DNA of 64,000 nucleotides from JABMMZ01 sp964438995 (GCA_964438995.1 CAYTMQ010000003.1:257185-321184); one strand, 5' to 3'; shown: positions 53,945 through 62,534, counted from the stretch's first letter. The notes: generated by a model from the letters alone, not told the origin. Made by a program: numbers and translations.

Positions 53945-54910
53945 GTGTCAATTCTTAACAAAGTAAAGATTTTCAGCGGCTCAGCCTCAAATTCTTTGGC
54001 GATGAAAATTGCCGAGTACTATGGTACCAGTTTAGGTGATATGACCTTAAGCAAGTTTAGCGATGGCGAAATGCAGCCAAGCTATAACGAATCTGTAAGA
54101 GGTTGTGATTTATTTCTGGTTCAATCTACTACCCCTCCAGGCGACAATTTATTAGAATTATTACTAATGATTGATGCTGCAAAAAGAGCTTCGGCTAACT
54201 CTATCACTGTAGTAATTCCTTATTACGGTTATGCGAGACAAGACAGAAAAGACAAACCAAGGGTTTCTATAGGCAGTAAAATGATTGCTGATGTACTTAG
54301 TGCCGCAGGTGCTAACAGAGTCATCACAATGGATTTACATGCTCCTCAAATCCAAGGATTCTTCAATATGCCAGTTGATCACTTAGATTCATCTGTAATT
54401 TTTATTCCTTACATCAAATCTCTGAATTTAGAGAAATTGGTGATTGCTGCTCCAGATGTGGGAGCAAGTAATAGAAATAGAGAATACGCGAAAGTTCTAG
54501 GTGTGCCAATGGTTATTTGTGATAAAGAAAGACGTAAAGCCAACGAAATTGCAAGCATGACCATCATTGGTGATGTTACAGATGCAGATGTTGTATTGGT
54601 TGATGACCTTTGTGATACTGCTGGCACACTTTCTAAAGCTGCAAAATTGATTAAAGACAATGGCGCTCGTTCAGTTAGAGCCGTTTGTACCCACCCAGTT
54701 TTAAGTGGCAAAGCATACGAAAATATTGAAAATAGTGTTTTAGAAGAATTAATCGTTTGCGATACAATTCCAATGAAACATACTAGCCCTAAAATTAAAG
54801 TGCTTTCTGTAGCGCCTTTAATTAGCAAAGCAATTCGAAATATCCACGAACATGGATCTATAAGTTCCTTGTTCAAGCTTGATAATAGTTTCCAACCCAA
54901 TTTAATTTAA
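53945..54910 (+). CDS. prs: Ribose-phosphate pyrophosphokinase
   Basis: A 321-residue cytosolic enzyme making PRPP from ribose-5-phosphate and ATP for nucleotides, histidine and NAD. Motifs: VKIFSGSASNSLAMKIAEYYG at the N-terminus, GEMQPSYNESVRG, PYYGYARQDRKDKPR, DLHAPQIQGFF, and the PRPP loop VVLVDDLCDTAGTL. No ATG precedes the conserved VKIFSG, so GTG at 53945 is taken as start, leaving 29 nt after the tRNA. Frames open further upstream only run through the tRNA. Probably cotranscribed with tRNA-Gln; rplY follows after 12 nt. Confidence 0.95.
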   Translation: MSILNKVKIFSGSASNSLAMKIAEYYGTSLGDMTLSKFSDGEMQPSYNESVRGCDLFLVQSTTPPGDNLLELLLMIDAAKRASANSITVVIPYYGYARQDRKDKPRVSIGSKMIADVLSAAGANRVITMDLHAPQIQGFFNMPVDHLDSSVIFIPYIKSLNLEKLVIAAPDVGASNRNREYAKVLGVPMVICDKERRKANEIASMTIIGDVTDADVVLVDDLCDTAGTLSKAAKLIKDNGARSVRAVCTHPVLSGKAYENIENSVLEELIVCDTIPMKHTSPKIKVLSVAPLISKAIRNIHEHGSISSLFKLDNSFQPNLI

Positions 54911-54922
54911 TTTCAAAGTAAA

Positions 54923-55501
54923 ATGAAAACAGTAGCATTAACTGGCGAGTTGAGAACCGAATTAGGTTCAAAAAGCTCTAGGACGTTGAGAAACGAAGGT
55001 AAAGTACCATGTGTTTTATATGGTGGAAGTGAGTTAGTACACTTCTTCATTTATTCACCTGACTTCAAAAACCTCGTTTACACGCCAAACACGTACAAAG
55101 TACAATTGACAATCGAAGGTAAGAAGTATCAGGCAATTCTGCAAGACATGCAGTTCCACCCTGTTAACGAAGCAATCATTCACGCTGACTTCTTGTTGGT
55201 TGACGACAACAAACAAGTAACAGTTTCTATCCCTGTAAAAGTTACTGGTAACTCTCCAGGTGTTAGATCAGGTGGTAAGTTGATTCAAAAAATCCAAAGA
55301 TTGAAAGTAAGAGGTTTAATCACCAATATTCCTGACTTCGCTCAAGTGAATATCGATGCTTTAGATCTTGGTCAATCAATTAAAGTGAAACAGCTTGACA
55401 TTCCAAACATCGAAATTCTAGATTCTAAAGACAACGCTATCGTGTCTGTTAAAATGACTAGAAACGTTGTAAAAGAAGAAGCTGCTCCAGCTAAAAAATA
55501 A
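54923..55501 (+). CDS. rplY: 50S ribosomal protein L25/general stress protein Ctc
   Basis: A 192-residue L25 of the long TL5/Ctc type: N-terminal L25 domain (ELRTELGSKSSRTLRNEGKVPCVLYGG) binding 5S rRNA, and a C-terminal TL5 beta domain (~95-180). The Ala/Lys-rich tail (EEAAPAKK) is typical. Lies 12 nt after prs and ends at a strong terminator, so tRNA-Gln/prs/rplY form one transcript. Confidence 0.96.
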   Translation: MKTVALTGELRTELGSKSSRTLRNEGKVPCVLYGGSELVHFFIYSPDFKNLVYTPNTYKVQLTIEGKKYQAILQDMQFHPVNEAIIHADFLLVDDNKQVTVSIPVKVTGNSPGVRSGGKLIQKIQRLKVRGLITNIPDFAQVNIDALDLGQSIKVKQLDIPNIEILDSKDNAIVSVKMTRNVVKEEAAPAKK

Positions 55502-55519
55502 TCTGATTTTTAATTGTAT

Positions 55520-55551
55520 AAAAGCCAATCTCCTCGAGGTTGGCTTTTTTT
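55520..55551 (+). terminator. Terminator of the prs-rplY unit
   Basis: AAAAGCCAA pairs with TTGGCTTTT around an inner CCTCGAGG palindrome, followed by T residues. Confidence 0.88.
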
Positions 55552-55553
55552 AT

Positions 55554-56777
55554 TTATAAAACCACTAAAGTGTGATTTTGAGTAAACCAATATGGCATTT
55601 CGTTGATGTGCTCAAATGCTCTAGTGACAATAAATGCAGCAGTTTTACCTACAGTAATACTACCATGGGTTTGCTCTATTCCCAACGCCTTAGCAGCATT
55701 TATAGTCAACGCATTAAACCCCTCTTCTGGCAATAAGCCGTTATACAAACATGATAAACTCCATATAAACCATAAATTAGAACACGGACTGCTGCCAGGA
55801 TTAAAATCTGAAGCAATTGCTAAAGGTAAACCGGCATCTATGATTCTTCTTCCCGGTGTATATGGTATCTTCAAAAAGAACGAACTTCCTGGTAAAGCTA
55901 CTGGCATCGTGTTGCTGTTCTTAAGACATTCGATCTCTTCCTCTCCTATATGCTCAAGGTGATCAACCGATAAAGACTGATTTGAAACTGCAACCTGAAC
56001 GCCTCCAGTTAAACCCAATTCATTGCCGTGTATCTTTGGTCGTAACCCAAATTTAGCCGCAGCTTTTAATATTTGATCCGTCTCTTCAACACTATAAAAT
56101 CCTTCATCACAAAACACATCTATAAAATCTGCCAACCCTTCTGCTGCAATAACTGGCAACATTTCATTAATAATTAAATCTATATATGTCTGGTGGTTTT
56201 GCTTATATTCTGTAGGATATGCATGTGCCCCTAAAAAAGTTGATTTAATGGTTATTGGCAAAGCAGATTTTAAACGTTTAATAACCCTCAACATTTTCAA
56301 TTCTGCATCTACACTCAAACCATAACCACTTTTAATTTCTAGTGCCACAGTACCAGTTTTCATGGCATTTTGAGCATATTGATGTGTTCTATCAAACAAC
56401 TCATCTTCACTCATATTTTGTAGCTTCTTTGCCGAATTTAAAATCCCTCCTCCTTCTGCAGCTATATCTGCATAAGTCTTGCCTTTGAGTCGCATCACAT
56501 ATTCGTTGTGCCTCGGACCAGCAAACACCATGTGGGTATGAGAATCAATGAATCCTGGCATTAGCCATTGCCCCTTTAAATCAATTTCATTCAAATCTGT
56601 TTTAGGGCAATCCGTCATAGAACCAAAACTTTCAATTTTTGAATCTCTAACAACTAGATATGCGTCTTTAATGGTTGATACTTTCGACATTTCTTCACCT
56701 TTTAACTGATGTATGTCTTGACTTAGAATTCCAAATAATTCTCCTATGTTTGTAACGATATAACTTTTAGATTGCAT
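55554..56777 (-). CDS. hutI: Imidazolonepropionase
   Basis: A 407-residue amidohydrolase opening 4-imidazolone-5-propanoate in histidine breakdown. DSHTHMVFAGPRHNEYVMRL (zinc HxH and substrate Arg), EIKSGYGL, FLGAHAYPTEY, HGNELG, ASDFNPGSSPC (final zinc Asp), and the C-terminal amidohydrolase strands are all present. No other hut genes are in the window. The ATG at 56777 shares two bases with the opposite-strand ATG of the carbonic anhydrase gene (CATG). Confidence 0.95.
   Translation of the reverse strand: MQSKSYIVTNIGELFGILSQDIHQLKGEEMSKVSTIKDAYLVVRDSKIESFGSMTDCPKTDLNEIDLKGQWLMPGFIDSHTHMVFAGPRHNEYVMRLKGKTYADIAAEGGGILNSAKKLQNMSEDELFDRTHQYAQNAMKTGTVALEIKSGYGLSVDAELKMLRVIKRLKSALPITIKSTFLGAHAYPTEYKQNHQTYIDLIINEMLPVIAAEGLADFIDVFCDEGFYSVEETDQILKAAAKFGLRPKIHGNELGLTGGVQVAVSNQSLSVDHLEHIGEEEIECLKNSNTMPVALPGSSFFLKIPYTPGRRIIDAGLPLAIASDFNPGSSPCSNLWFIWSLSCLYNGLLPEEGFNALTINAAKALGIEQTHGSITVGKTAAFIVTRAFEHINEMPYWFTQNHTLVVL
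56745..56752 (+). promoter_or_regulatory. -7 element TATGTTTG inside hutI
   Basis: TAnnTTTG, G 24 nt before the carbonic anhydrase ATG; it lies in the first codons of hutI. Confidence 0.4.
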
Positions 56778-57285
56778 GATAACACCTGATGATTTAAAAC
56801 AAGCTATTGGCAAAGGTAAAGAAGTTTTTATTGCCGACACAGCCAGAGTTTTTGGAAAAGTAAACCTTGGTGATGAAGTTAGCATCTGGTTTGGCGCAGT
56901 GCTTAGAGGAGACGGTGATAGTATAACTGTTGGCAATCGAAGTAATATTCAAGACCATGCTGTAATTCATGTTGACCCTGGCTTTCCTACAAGTATTGGA
57001 AATGAGTGTATTGTTGGTCATGGCGCAATTGTTCATGGCGCTACTCTTGCAAACAATGTTTTGGTTGGTATGCATGCTACCATATTAAATGGAGCTGAAA
57101 TTGGAGAGTTTAGCATTATTGGTGCTGGAGCCCTTGTACCTGAAGGCATGAAAGTTCCGGCTTATAGTCTTGTTCTAGGAGTACCTGCTAAAGTAGTAAA
57201 AACCATTAGTGATGACCAAAAAATCAAAATTATAAAAAACGCAGAGTCATACGTCAACTTAAGTAAAGTATACCTTCAACTTTAG
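56776..57285 (+). CDS. Gamma carbonic anhydrase-like hexapeptide protein
   Basis: A 169-residue left-handed beta-helix protein (YrdA/PaaY/CaiE group): GAVLRGDGDSITVGNRSNIQDHAVIHV, IVGHGAIVHGA, MHATILNGAEIG, with the three zinc-ligand His residues HVDP, GHGA and GMHA as in gamma carbonic anhydrases. The C-terminal helix follows. True CO2 hydration is unproven for many such proteins. Divergent from hutI with overlapping ATG codons; its stop overlaps the LUD-like gene's stop by 4 nt. Confidence 0.9.
   Translation: MITPDDLKQAIGKGKEVFIADTARVFGKVNLGDEVSIWFGAVLRGDGDSITVGNRSNIQDHAVIHVDPGFPTSIGNECIVGHGAIVHGATLANNVLVGMHATILNGAEIGEFSIIGAGALVPEGMKVPAYSLVLGVPAKVVKTISDDQKIKIIKNAESYVNLSKVYLQL
56811..56818 (-). 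promoter_or_regulatory. -7 element TACCTTTG inside the carbonic anhydrase gene
   Basis: Perfect TAnnTTTG on the minus strand, G 34 nt before the hutI ATG; it lies in codons 12-14 of the opposing gene. Confidence 0.4.
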
Positions 57286-58307
57286 AAGTTGCCAAAGAAA
57301 TTGTGCTCGGCATATTTCTTAAATCTTTCCGATTCTTTGAATTTCTTTGTGTTCAGTACGGTGGTAGATTTGTCCTTATCAAACAGATTAAATATGGCAG
57401 GTTTTTTCTTGTCTTCATTATGCAATAGTGCCCTAGCATCCAAAATTTGTTTGTATAGGTCTATATCATATGGTAAATATTGGTTGAGAATATGCAATCC
57501 ATAGTTGCCATCAACATGTTGACCATACTCTTTTAAACCATTCATAAATGCATAGAAAACATACTGTAATGTATCTAAAGATTTCCAATTGTCGGGTTGA
57601 TAATTGAATTGCTGCATAGGACAAACAGGACCCAAATCAAAATTCAACAAACTAAATAATGGTCTATTCTCTGGTATTTCTAACAGTTTATTTTTGTTCA
57701 AATCAACAAGCAATAAAGATACTTCAGCATTTAAGCCTCTAACTCTACCAGGTCTGCCCATTATTTCTGCAGCGTAATGCAAGTTTCCTGTTTCATAAAT
57801 GGCGTACAACTGTTTAGCAGTATACAATTCCGATTGAAGACTCAGAACGCTGTCTATTCCTGCAATTACAACAATCTTCTTTGCTCTTAGTATCTTTTCA
57901 TATTCATCAATAGATTGTAATGCTGAATAGAAATTTCCAGTATTTGCAATAATGAACTTTGCTCCAATTACCACCACTTCCGGATCTTCAATACTATCTC
58001 CAATATTTATATCGGTTGCATTAACCAAATGTCTTACGGCATTGTGTTTAAAGAATTCAACTTTAGAAAAATTCTTTAGTTGTTTATTAAGCTGTTCTAT
58101 ACTAGATTTAACATCAGGGCACCAATAAACATTGGCATCATTCTTCTTAACATTGGTTTCGTATTCAAACAATAATTTGTCTAAGTTTTCAGCCACTTTC
58201 CATCTCGAATAAGTCAATCTCTTTTTGGCTAATTGAATATCTGTAACTTTAGATAAACTATGTTTCAATCTTTCAATATACGCTATATGCTCTGTTACAA
58301 AATCCAT
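57282..58307 (-). CDS. LUD-domain-like protein, unknown role
   Basis: A 341-residue cytosolic protein. The segment INIGDSIEDPEVVVIGAKF with IIANTGNFYSAL resembles the LUD (LutB/LutC) fold's nucleotide-like site (GAxFxIAxTG), though FeS motifs of LutB are absent. A second conserved block AAEIMGRPGRVRGLNAEVSLLLVDL follows. Recognised only as a Bacteroidota conserved protein. ATG at 58307 is used; TTG 6 nt upstream overlaps panC's stop. Cotranscribed with panC; stop overlaps the carbonic anhydrase stop. Confidence 0.75.
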   Translation of the reverse strand: MDFVTEHIAYIERLKHSLSKVTDIQLAKKRLTYSRWKVAENLDKLLFEYETNVKKNDANVYWCPDVKSSIEQLNKQLKNFSKVEFFKHNAVRHLVNATDINIGDSIEDPEVVVIGAKFIIANTGNFYSALQSIDEYEKILRAKKIVVIAGIDSVLSLQSELYTAKQLYAIYETGNLHYAAEIMGRPGRVRGLNAEVSLLLVDLNKNKLLEIPENRPLFSLLNFDLGPVCPMQQFNYQPDNWKSLDTLQYVFYAFMNGLKEYGQHVDGNYGLHILNQYLPYDIDLYKQILDARALLHNEDKKKPAIFNLFDKDKSTTVLNTKKFKESERFKKYAEHNFFGNF

Positions 58308-58309
58308 GA

Positions 58310-59149
58310 TCAAATCACAATATTATCAATTAATCTGACACCTTCAATCCATGCTGCCACTAGAACGACATTTTTACCGCTTCTAAGCCACTTTTTGCTC
58401 TCAATTAGAGTATCTGCATTAGCGAGTGAAAAATATTCAACCTCAATGTTGTGTGAGCTTAAAATATGAACTGCAAATTTTAAAGCATCTGTCGGTTCTA
58501 TATGTTTTTTTAATTCTTCAACGGTTTTAAGTGCCTTATATATGTATGCAGCTGTTATTAAACCATGTTCAGATAAACGTTTATTTCTAGAACTTAGAGC
58601 CAATCCATTTTGAGCCCTTGTTGTTGGACAAAGTACAATTTGAATTTTAGGGAATAATTGATCTCTTAAGGTTTTAATAACCATACATTGCTGATAATCT
58701 TTAAGACCAAAATAAGCCACTTGTGGTTGTACAATTACAAAAAGTCTATTAACAACTTGAACAACTCCATCAAAATGTCCTGGTCGCAACGGACCCTCAA
58801 ATACTTGATTTAAAGAACCCATATGAATATTGACAGGTTGATAATCTTTAGGATACACCTCATCAAAACTTGGTAAATACAGAAAATCACAGCCTGCCTT
58901 ATCTAAAATTGAGGTATCTCCAGATATAGTTATAGGATATTTTTCAAAGTCTTCTTGGTTGTTAAACTGCTTCGGATTCACAAAGATTGAAACAACTGTC
59001 ACATCATTCTCATTAACTGATTTTTTTACCAAACTGGTATGTCCTTCGTGCAAAGCACCCATAGTTGGAACGAATCCAATTTTTAGCTTGTCTTTTCTAG
59101 CTGCCGCTAGTGCTTCATCTAACTCAGTATTGGTCTTAAGAATCCTCAA
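58310..59149 (-). CDS. panC: Pantothenate synthetase
   Basis: A 279-residue cytosolic enzyme joining pantoate and beta-alanine with ATP in coenzyme A synthesis. PTMGALHEGHTSL (HxGH ATP site), FVNPKQFN, EGPLRPGHFDGVVQVVNRLF, GLKDYQQ and LALSSRNKRLS (KMSKS-like) are present. The start must be TTG at 59149, matching the N-terminus of other PanC (RILKT), placed 9 nt after a -7 element. panB and panD are not in the window. Confidence 0.95.
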   Translation of the reverse strand: MRILKTNTELDEALAAARKDKLKIGFVPTMGALHEGHTSLVKKSVNENDVTVVSIFVNPKQFNNQEDFEKYPITISGDTSILDKAGCDFLYLPSFDEVYPKDYQPVNIHMGSLNQVFEGPLRPGHFDGVVQVVNRLFVIVQPQVAYFGLKDYQQCMVIKTLRDQLFPKIQIVLCPTTRAQNGLALSSRNKRLSEHGLITAAYIYKALKTVEELKKHIEPTDALKFAVHILSSHNIEVEYFSLANADTLIESKKWLRSGKNVVLVAAWIEGVRLIDNIVI

Positions 59150-59157
59150 ATCTTTTG

Positions 59158-59165
59158 CAAAAATA
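59158..59165 (-). promoter_or_regulatory. -7 element TATTTTTG before panC
   Basis: TAnnTTTG on the minus strand, G 9 nt before the TTG start; predicts a near-leaderless transcript. Confidence 0.45.
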
Positions 59166-59255
59166 AGTGGATGCTTATTAGATAAAAAAATGAACAGAGC
59201 ATTTATTAATCTACATAATAATTACAAACAGCTTAACTGAGTACATTTAAGGACA

Positions 59256-59774
59256 TTAATGTAATTTATTGGCTGCTTTAATAAATCTATCAGCTCTTAC
59301 TTTGAATGATGCACTGGCATTATAATACTCTCTCTCTAACATAAACAATACTTCATCTTTAATTTCTGGCATGTATGGCAAGTGTTTCTCTAAAACTGTT
59401 ATTGAGAATACTCTGACAGCTAAATCTTGCTTAGCATCGGAAAGCAAATGGATGGCTAAATTGATGACATCTAATCTCAATTGTTCACTAATTGGGATAG
59501 CAAATTGCCAAATACGAATAATATTTCTTCGAACACCCCCTTCCTGAGAGGATTGAATTGTATTTAAAAATGCTCGATGATGTTTGTCATTGACAATTGC
59601 AGGAGATTTTTCAATTGCATGAGACAAAATCCAAGAGGCATTGTATCGCTCTTTACCATTTCCTTTTATCAAATGATTGATAATTTCTTCCAATGACAAA
59701 TGATCTTCTATACACTGTAATGCTATAGACTTAATTGTTCTTACATCGCGGATTAGGCTAATCTTTTCAGGCAT
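59256..59774 (-). CDS. HEAT-repeat-like protein, unknown
   Basis: A 172-residue all-alpha protein with HEAT-like repeats: RYNASWILSHAIEKSP, GGVRRNIIRIWQFAIP, DLAVRVFSITVLEKHLPYMPE, each a helix pair. No catalytic motif. Such short HEAT proteins often mediate protein contacts, but nothing shows the partner here. Its ATG abuts the T tract of the terminator after the BNR-repeat gene, so its expression may depend on read-through. No separate promoter was found. Confidence 0.78.
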   Translation of the reverse strand: MPEKISLIRDVRTIKSIALQCIEDHLSLEEIINHLIKGNGKERYNASWILSHAIEKSPAIVNDKHHRAFLNTIQSSQEGGVRRNIIRIWQFAIPISEQLRLDVINLAIHLLSDAKQDLAVRVFSITVLEKHLPYMPEIKDEVLFMLEREYYNASASFKVRADRFIKAANKLH

Positions 59775-59812
59775 AAAAAAAGTCCTGCAATTTATAAAAA
59801 AGCAGGACTTTT
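59775..59812 (-). terminator. Terminator between T9SS BNR protein and HEAT-like gene
   Basis: On the minus strand: AAAAGTCCTGC, 13-nt loop, GCAGGACTTTT, then a T tract ending at the ATG of the HEAT-like gene. Confidence 0.88.
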
Positions 59813-59832
59813 ATAAAGATTATGTCTATAGA

Positions 59833-62502
59833 TTAGTGTCTAACAACCAATTTCAAAACTGCATTGGTTTGTGTACCTTTTGCAGTCACTATATATGTGC
59901 CTGTCTGAATACCTGCAGTTTCAATATTTACATTTTGTTCTCCTGCACTTAATGCCGAATACACTTTAGTAAATACTGCTTTACCAGTCATATCATAAAT
60001 AGTAACCGAGATATCTTCTGCTATTTTAGTGTTAAACTTAAGGTTTGTTGATTCGTTAGCAGGGTTAGGATAACTGCTTAGAATTTGTGCACCTTTTGAA
60101 GTTCTAACAGAATTGATTGATGTTTTATATTGTTGACATTCGTAGAATCCTCTACCATGTGTTCCAGCATAAATTGAACCTTGATTTCTTCCAGGGAAAA
60201 TATATTGTCTCAAAGCCAATGTTGCAACTTTAGGGAATTTGTTTGTTGGATTTGTTTGAGAGGTCCAAGTTGTTCCACCATTATCTGATGCATAAACACC
60301 TAAGTCAGTTGCAATGAACATCAAATTTGGATTAGAAATAGCGATGAATCCGTCATAAACTGGCATTGCTGGTAAATTGTTTGTGATGTTTGTATAAGTA
60401 GGTGTACCTAACATGTTTGTACCTTTATATACATATGCTGTACTACCGTAGTTACCTAAAGTAATTAAAGCTGTATTGTTATCATTTGGATCCAAATTGA
60501 TAGAAGAAATAGCTCTACCAGAAGCAGGACCAGTGATATTGCTAATGGTTATTCCAGGAGGAATTGACAAAGGATTTGACCATTTGTAATATGTAGCAGT
60601 ATTCAATCCATCAATTCTATAAATGGTCGTGCTATTTGAGAAAAACACGCTACTTCCGTCAGCAGTTGGTTCAATATCCCAAACTTGTGAATTACCATGT
60701 GTATTAGCAATTAGATACCATTCTGGTTCCTTTTGGAAATCTGTTACTCCAATCCCCATCCAAATTTGACCGTTTCTAGATAAAAACAATCTTGATGCAG
60801 TACTATCATATGAAGGGTACTCCCAAAGTTTGAATTTAGCATTGAAAGGTGCCCAAGAAGAAGGATGGCTATGATCACAGTACTTAGCAGTATCCGAAAG
60901 ACCAGTGAAAACTTTTGCTATTCTTCTGTCCCAAATACAACTTTGAGTTTTACCATAATCTCTTGAGCGAGTAACGTTGGCATAATATGTTTCAGAAAAA
61001 ACGATAGCGTTGTTTTTAACAGATATTTCTGATTGGAAACCATCACCACCTTTGATTTCTACAGCAGCTTTTTTGGTATTACCTTTTTTATTGATATACT
61101 GTGTACCATTATCTTGAGAACCACCAACAACGTTGCCTTCATAATCTGCAGCTACAGCATAAAACTGTGTAACATTGAATCCGAAGTTTTTCATTGTAAA
61201 GGTTTTCAAATTATCCGAACTAAAAAACAAACCACCATCATTACCACAAATAAACGTTGGAGGTGTTGTAGTCATATCCCATTCCATAACATGCTTATCG
61301 GCATGAACATAAGCTGGGTTTGCACCACCAAAGTCGTTAAGTGAAGCGATATACTTAGGGTTTGCACCTTCTTTCCAATCTGCTAAATAAGCACCACCCA
61401 TGATTAAGTGGTTTTTATCCTTAGGGTCAACAGAACAAACGTTGTTGTAAATCCCTTGAGCACTGATTAAACCAGATACCAACGGATCAAAATACGTAGT
61501 TCCAACACCAATTATCATATTCCAAGTATCACCACCATCTGTACTTCTAAAAACACCACTTAGTCTACCATCACCACCTGAAGCCATTACATAAACATAG
61601 TTTGGATCTTCTGGTGAAATAGCAATAGACGCTCTAGAAATATCGGAGTTTGCTGGCGTAATAATTTGCCATGAACCACCATTATCTTTACTTCTAATGA
61701 TTGCTGAACCTGCCTGTGCATACACAACATCATTTTTAGCAACTTTAATTTCTAGTGTATTACCATTTCTTGAGTTGGTCCAAGTTGTACCATTCTCAGT
61801 AATTTTGATACCAGTATTAGTAGCAGCATAAATTTTAGAACCATTGTTCTCTGATGCCATTGAATTGATGTTACCATAAGAACTAGTAGAATTTACTCTT
61901 GTGAAAGTTCTTCCTCTATTGGTAGATACAAAAATACCAGCACCAGCGAAGCCTGGGGTACCAGTTGTTGTACCAGAAATACCAACGAATGAACCTTCTC
62001 CAGTTCCGTACACTATGATTCCATCTTTGTTTTGTGCAATGCAACTAACATTTAAATTTTCTTGGAAATCATTAACGGGCACCCAAGAAGACCCTCTTGA
62101 TGTTGATTTAAATAAACCACCGCTTACAGCTCCAACATACATTGTAGAAGGAGTGTCTCTGTCTTGTAAAAATGCGCGGGTACGACCCCCAACATTGTCT
62201 GGACCCAATTCGTTCCAAACTGAATTAACAACACGTTTTGTAGAAGCATCTAAAGCTAAAGATGCATTAATCGCTGCCATGTACTCTGCTTCGCTAACAG
62301 TACCAGTTTGTACGTTAACTCTTAAAGCGCTAAAGTATTCAGATAAACCAGCAGCAATCTTGCCACCTGGAATTTGATACTTGATCACTTCATCGATTTT
62401 AGAAGATTGTCTGGGAACGTATGCACCTGACTTAAATGACATTGTGCTCAATGTCACTGCTGAGGCTACTACCGCTAAAACAATAAATAATTTGATTTTC
62501 AT
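59833..62502 (-). CDS. Secreted BNR/sialidase-like beta-propeller protein with T9SS type A sorting domain
   Basis: An 889-residue exported protein. ATG at 62502 gives signal peptide KIKLFIVLAVVASAVTLS. Residues ~90-800 hold VPS10/sortilin-type BNR repeats, seen as GLFKSTSRGSSWVPV, GIFVSTNRGRTFTRV, SKDNGGSWQII and YASDNGGTTWTSQ, forming one or two beta-propellers. The C-terminus is a type A sorting domain: ILSSYPNPANESTNLKFN, VTIYDMTGKAVF, TGTYIVTAK and LKLVVRH. Sialidase catalytic residues are not evident, so it is more likely a binding or structural surface protein. Confidence 0.88.
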   Translation of the reverse strand: MKIKLFIVLAVVASAVTLSTMSFKSGAYVPRQSSKIDEVIKYQIPGGKIAAGLSEYFSALRVNVQTGTVSEAEYMAAINASLALDASTKRVVNSVWNELGPDNVGGRTRAFLQDRDTPSTMYVGAVSGGLFKSTSRGSSWVPVNDFQENLNVSCIAQNKDGIIVYGTGEGSFVGISGTTTGTPGFAGAGIFVSTNRGRTFTRVNSTSSYGNINSMASENNGSKIYAATNTGIKITENGTTWTNSRNGNTLEIKVAKNDVVYAQAGSAIIRSKDNGGSWQIITPANSDISRASIAISPEDPNYVYVMASGGDGRLSGVFRSTDGGDTWNMIIGVGTTYFDPLVSGLISAQGIYNNVCSVDPKDKNHLIMGGAYLADWKEGANPKYIASLNDFGGANPAYVHADKHVMEWDMTTTPPTFICGNDGGLFFSSDNLKTFTMKNFGFNVTQFYAVAADYEGNVVGGSQDNGTQYINKKGNTKKAAVEIKGGDGFQSEISVKNNAIVFSETYYANVTRSRDYGKTQSCIWDRRIAKVFTGLSDTAKYCDHSHPSSWAPFNAKFKLWEYPSYDSTASRLFLSRNGQIWMGIGVTDFQKEPEWYLIANTHGNSQVWDIEPTADGSSVFFSNSTTIYRIDGLNTATYYKWSNPLSIPPGITISNITGPASGRAISSINLDPNDNNTALITLGNYGSTAYVYKGTNMLGTPTYTNITNNLPAMPVYDGFIAISNPNLMFIATDLGVYASDNGGTTWTSQTNPTNKFPKVATLALRQYIFPGRNQGSIYAGTHGRGFYECQQYKTSINSVRTSKGAQILSSYPNPANESTNLKFNTKIAEDISVTIYDMTGKAVFTKVYSALSAGEQNVNIETAGIQTGTYIVTAKGTQTNAVLKLVVRH

Positions 62503-62526
62503 AAAATGACTATATAAACAATTTTT

Positions 62527-62534
62527 CAAAGTTA
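62527..62534 (-). promoter_or_regulatory. -7 element TAACTTTG before the BNR protein gene
   Basis: Perfect TAnnTTTG on the minus strand, G 25 nt before the ATG; no TTG at the right -33 distance. Confidence 0.4.

Noticed and set aside
53692..53961. Minus-strand frame over the metG start and tRNA-Gln
   Set aside because: It runs antisense through tRNA-Gln; its peptide is translated tRNA sequence.
54409..54900. 163-codon minus-strand frame in prs
   Set aside because: Antisense shadow of the conserved prs coding sequence.
61901..62377. 158-codon plus-strand frame in the BNR-repeat gene
   Set aside because: Antisense to repeats; proline-rich peptide results from reversed repeat codons.
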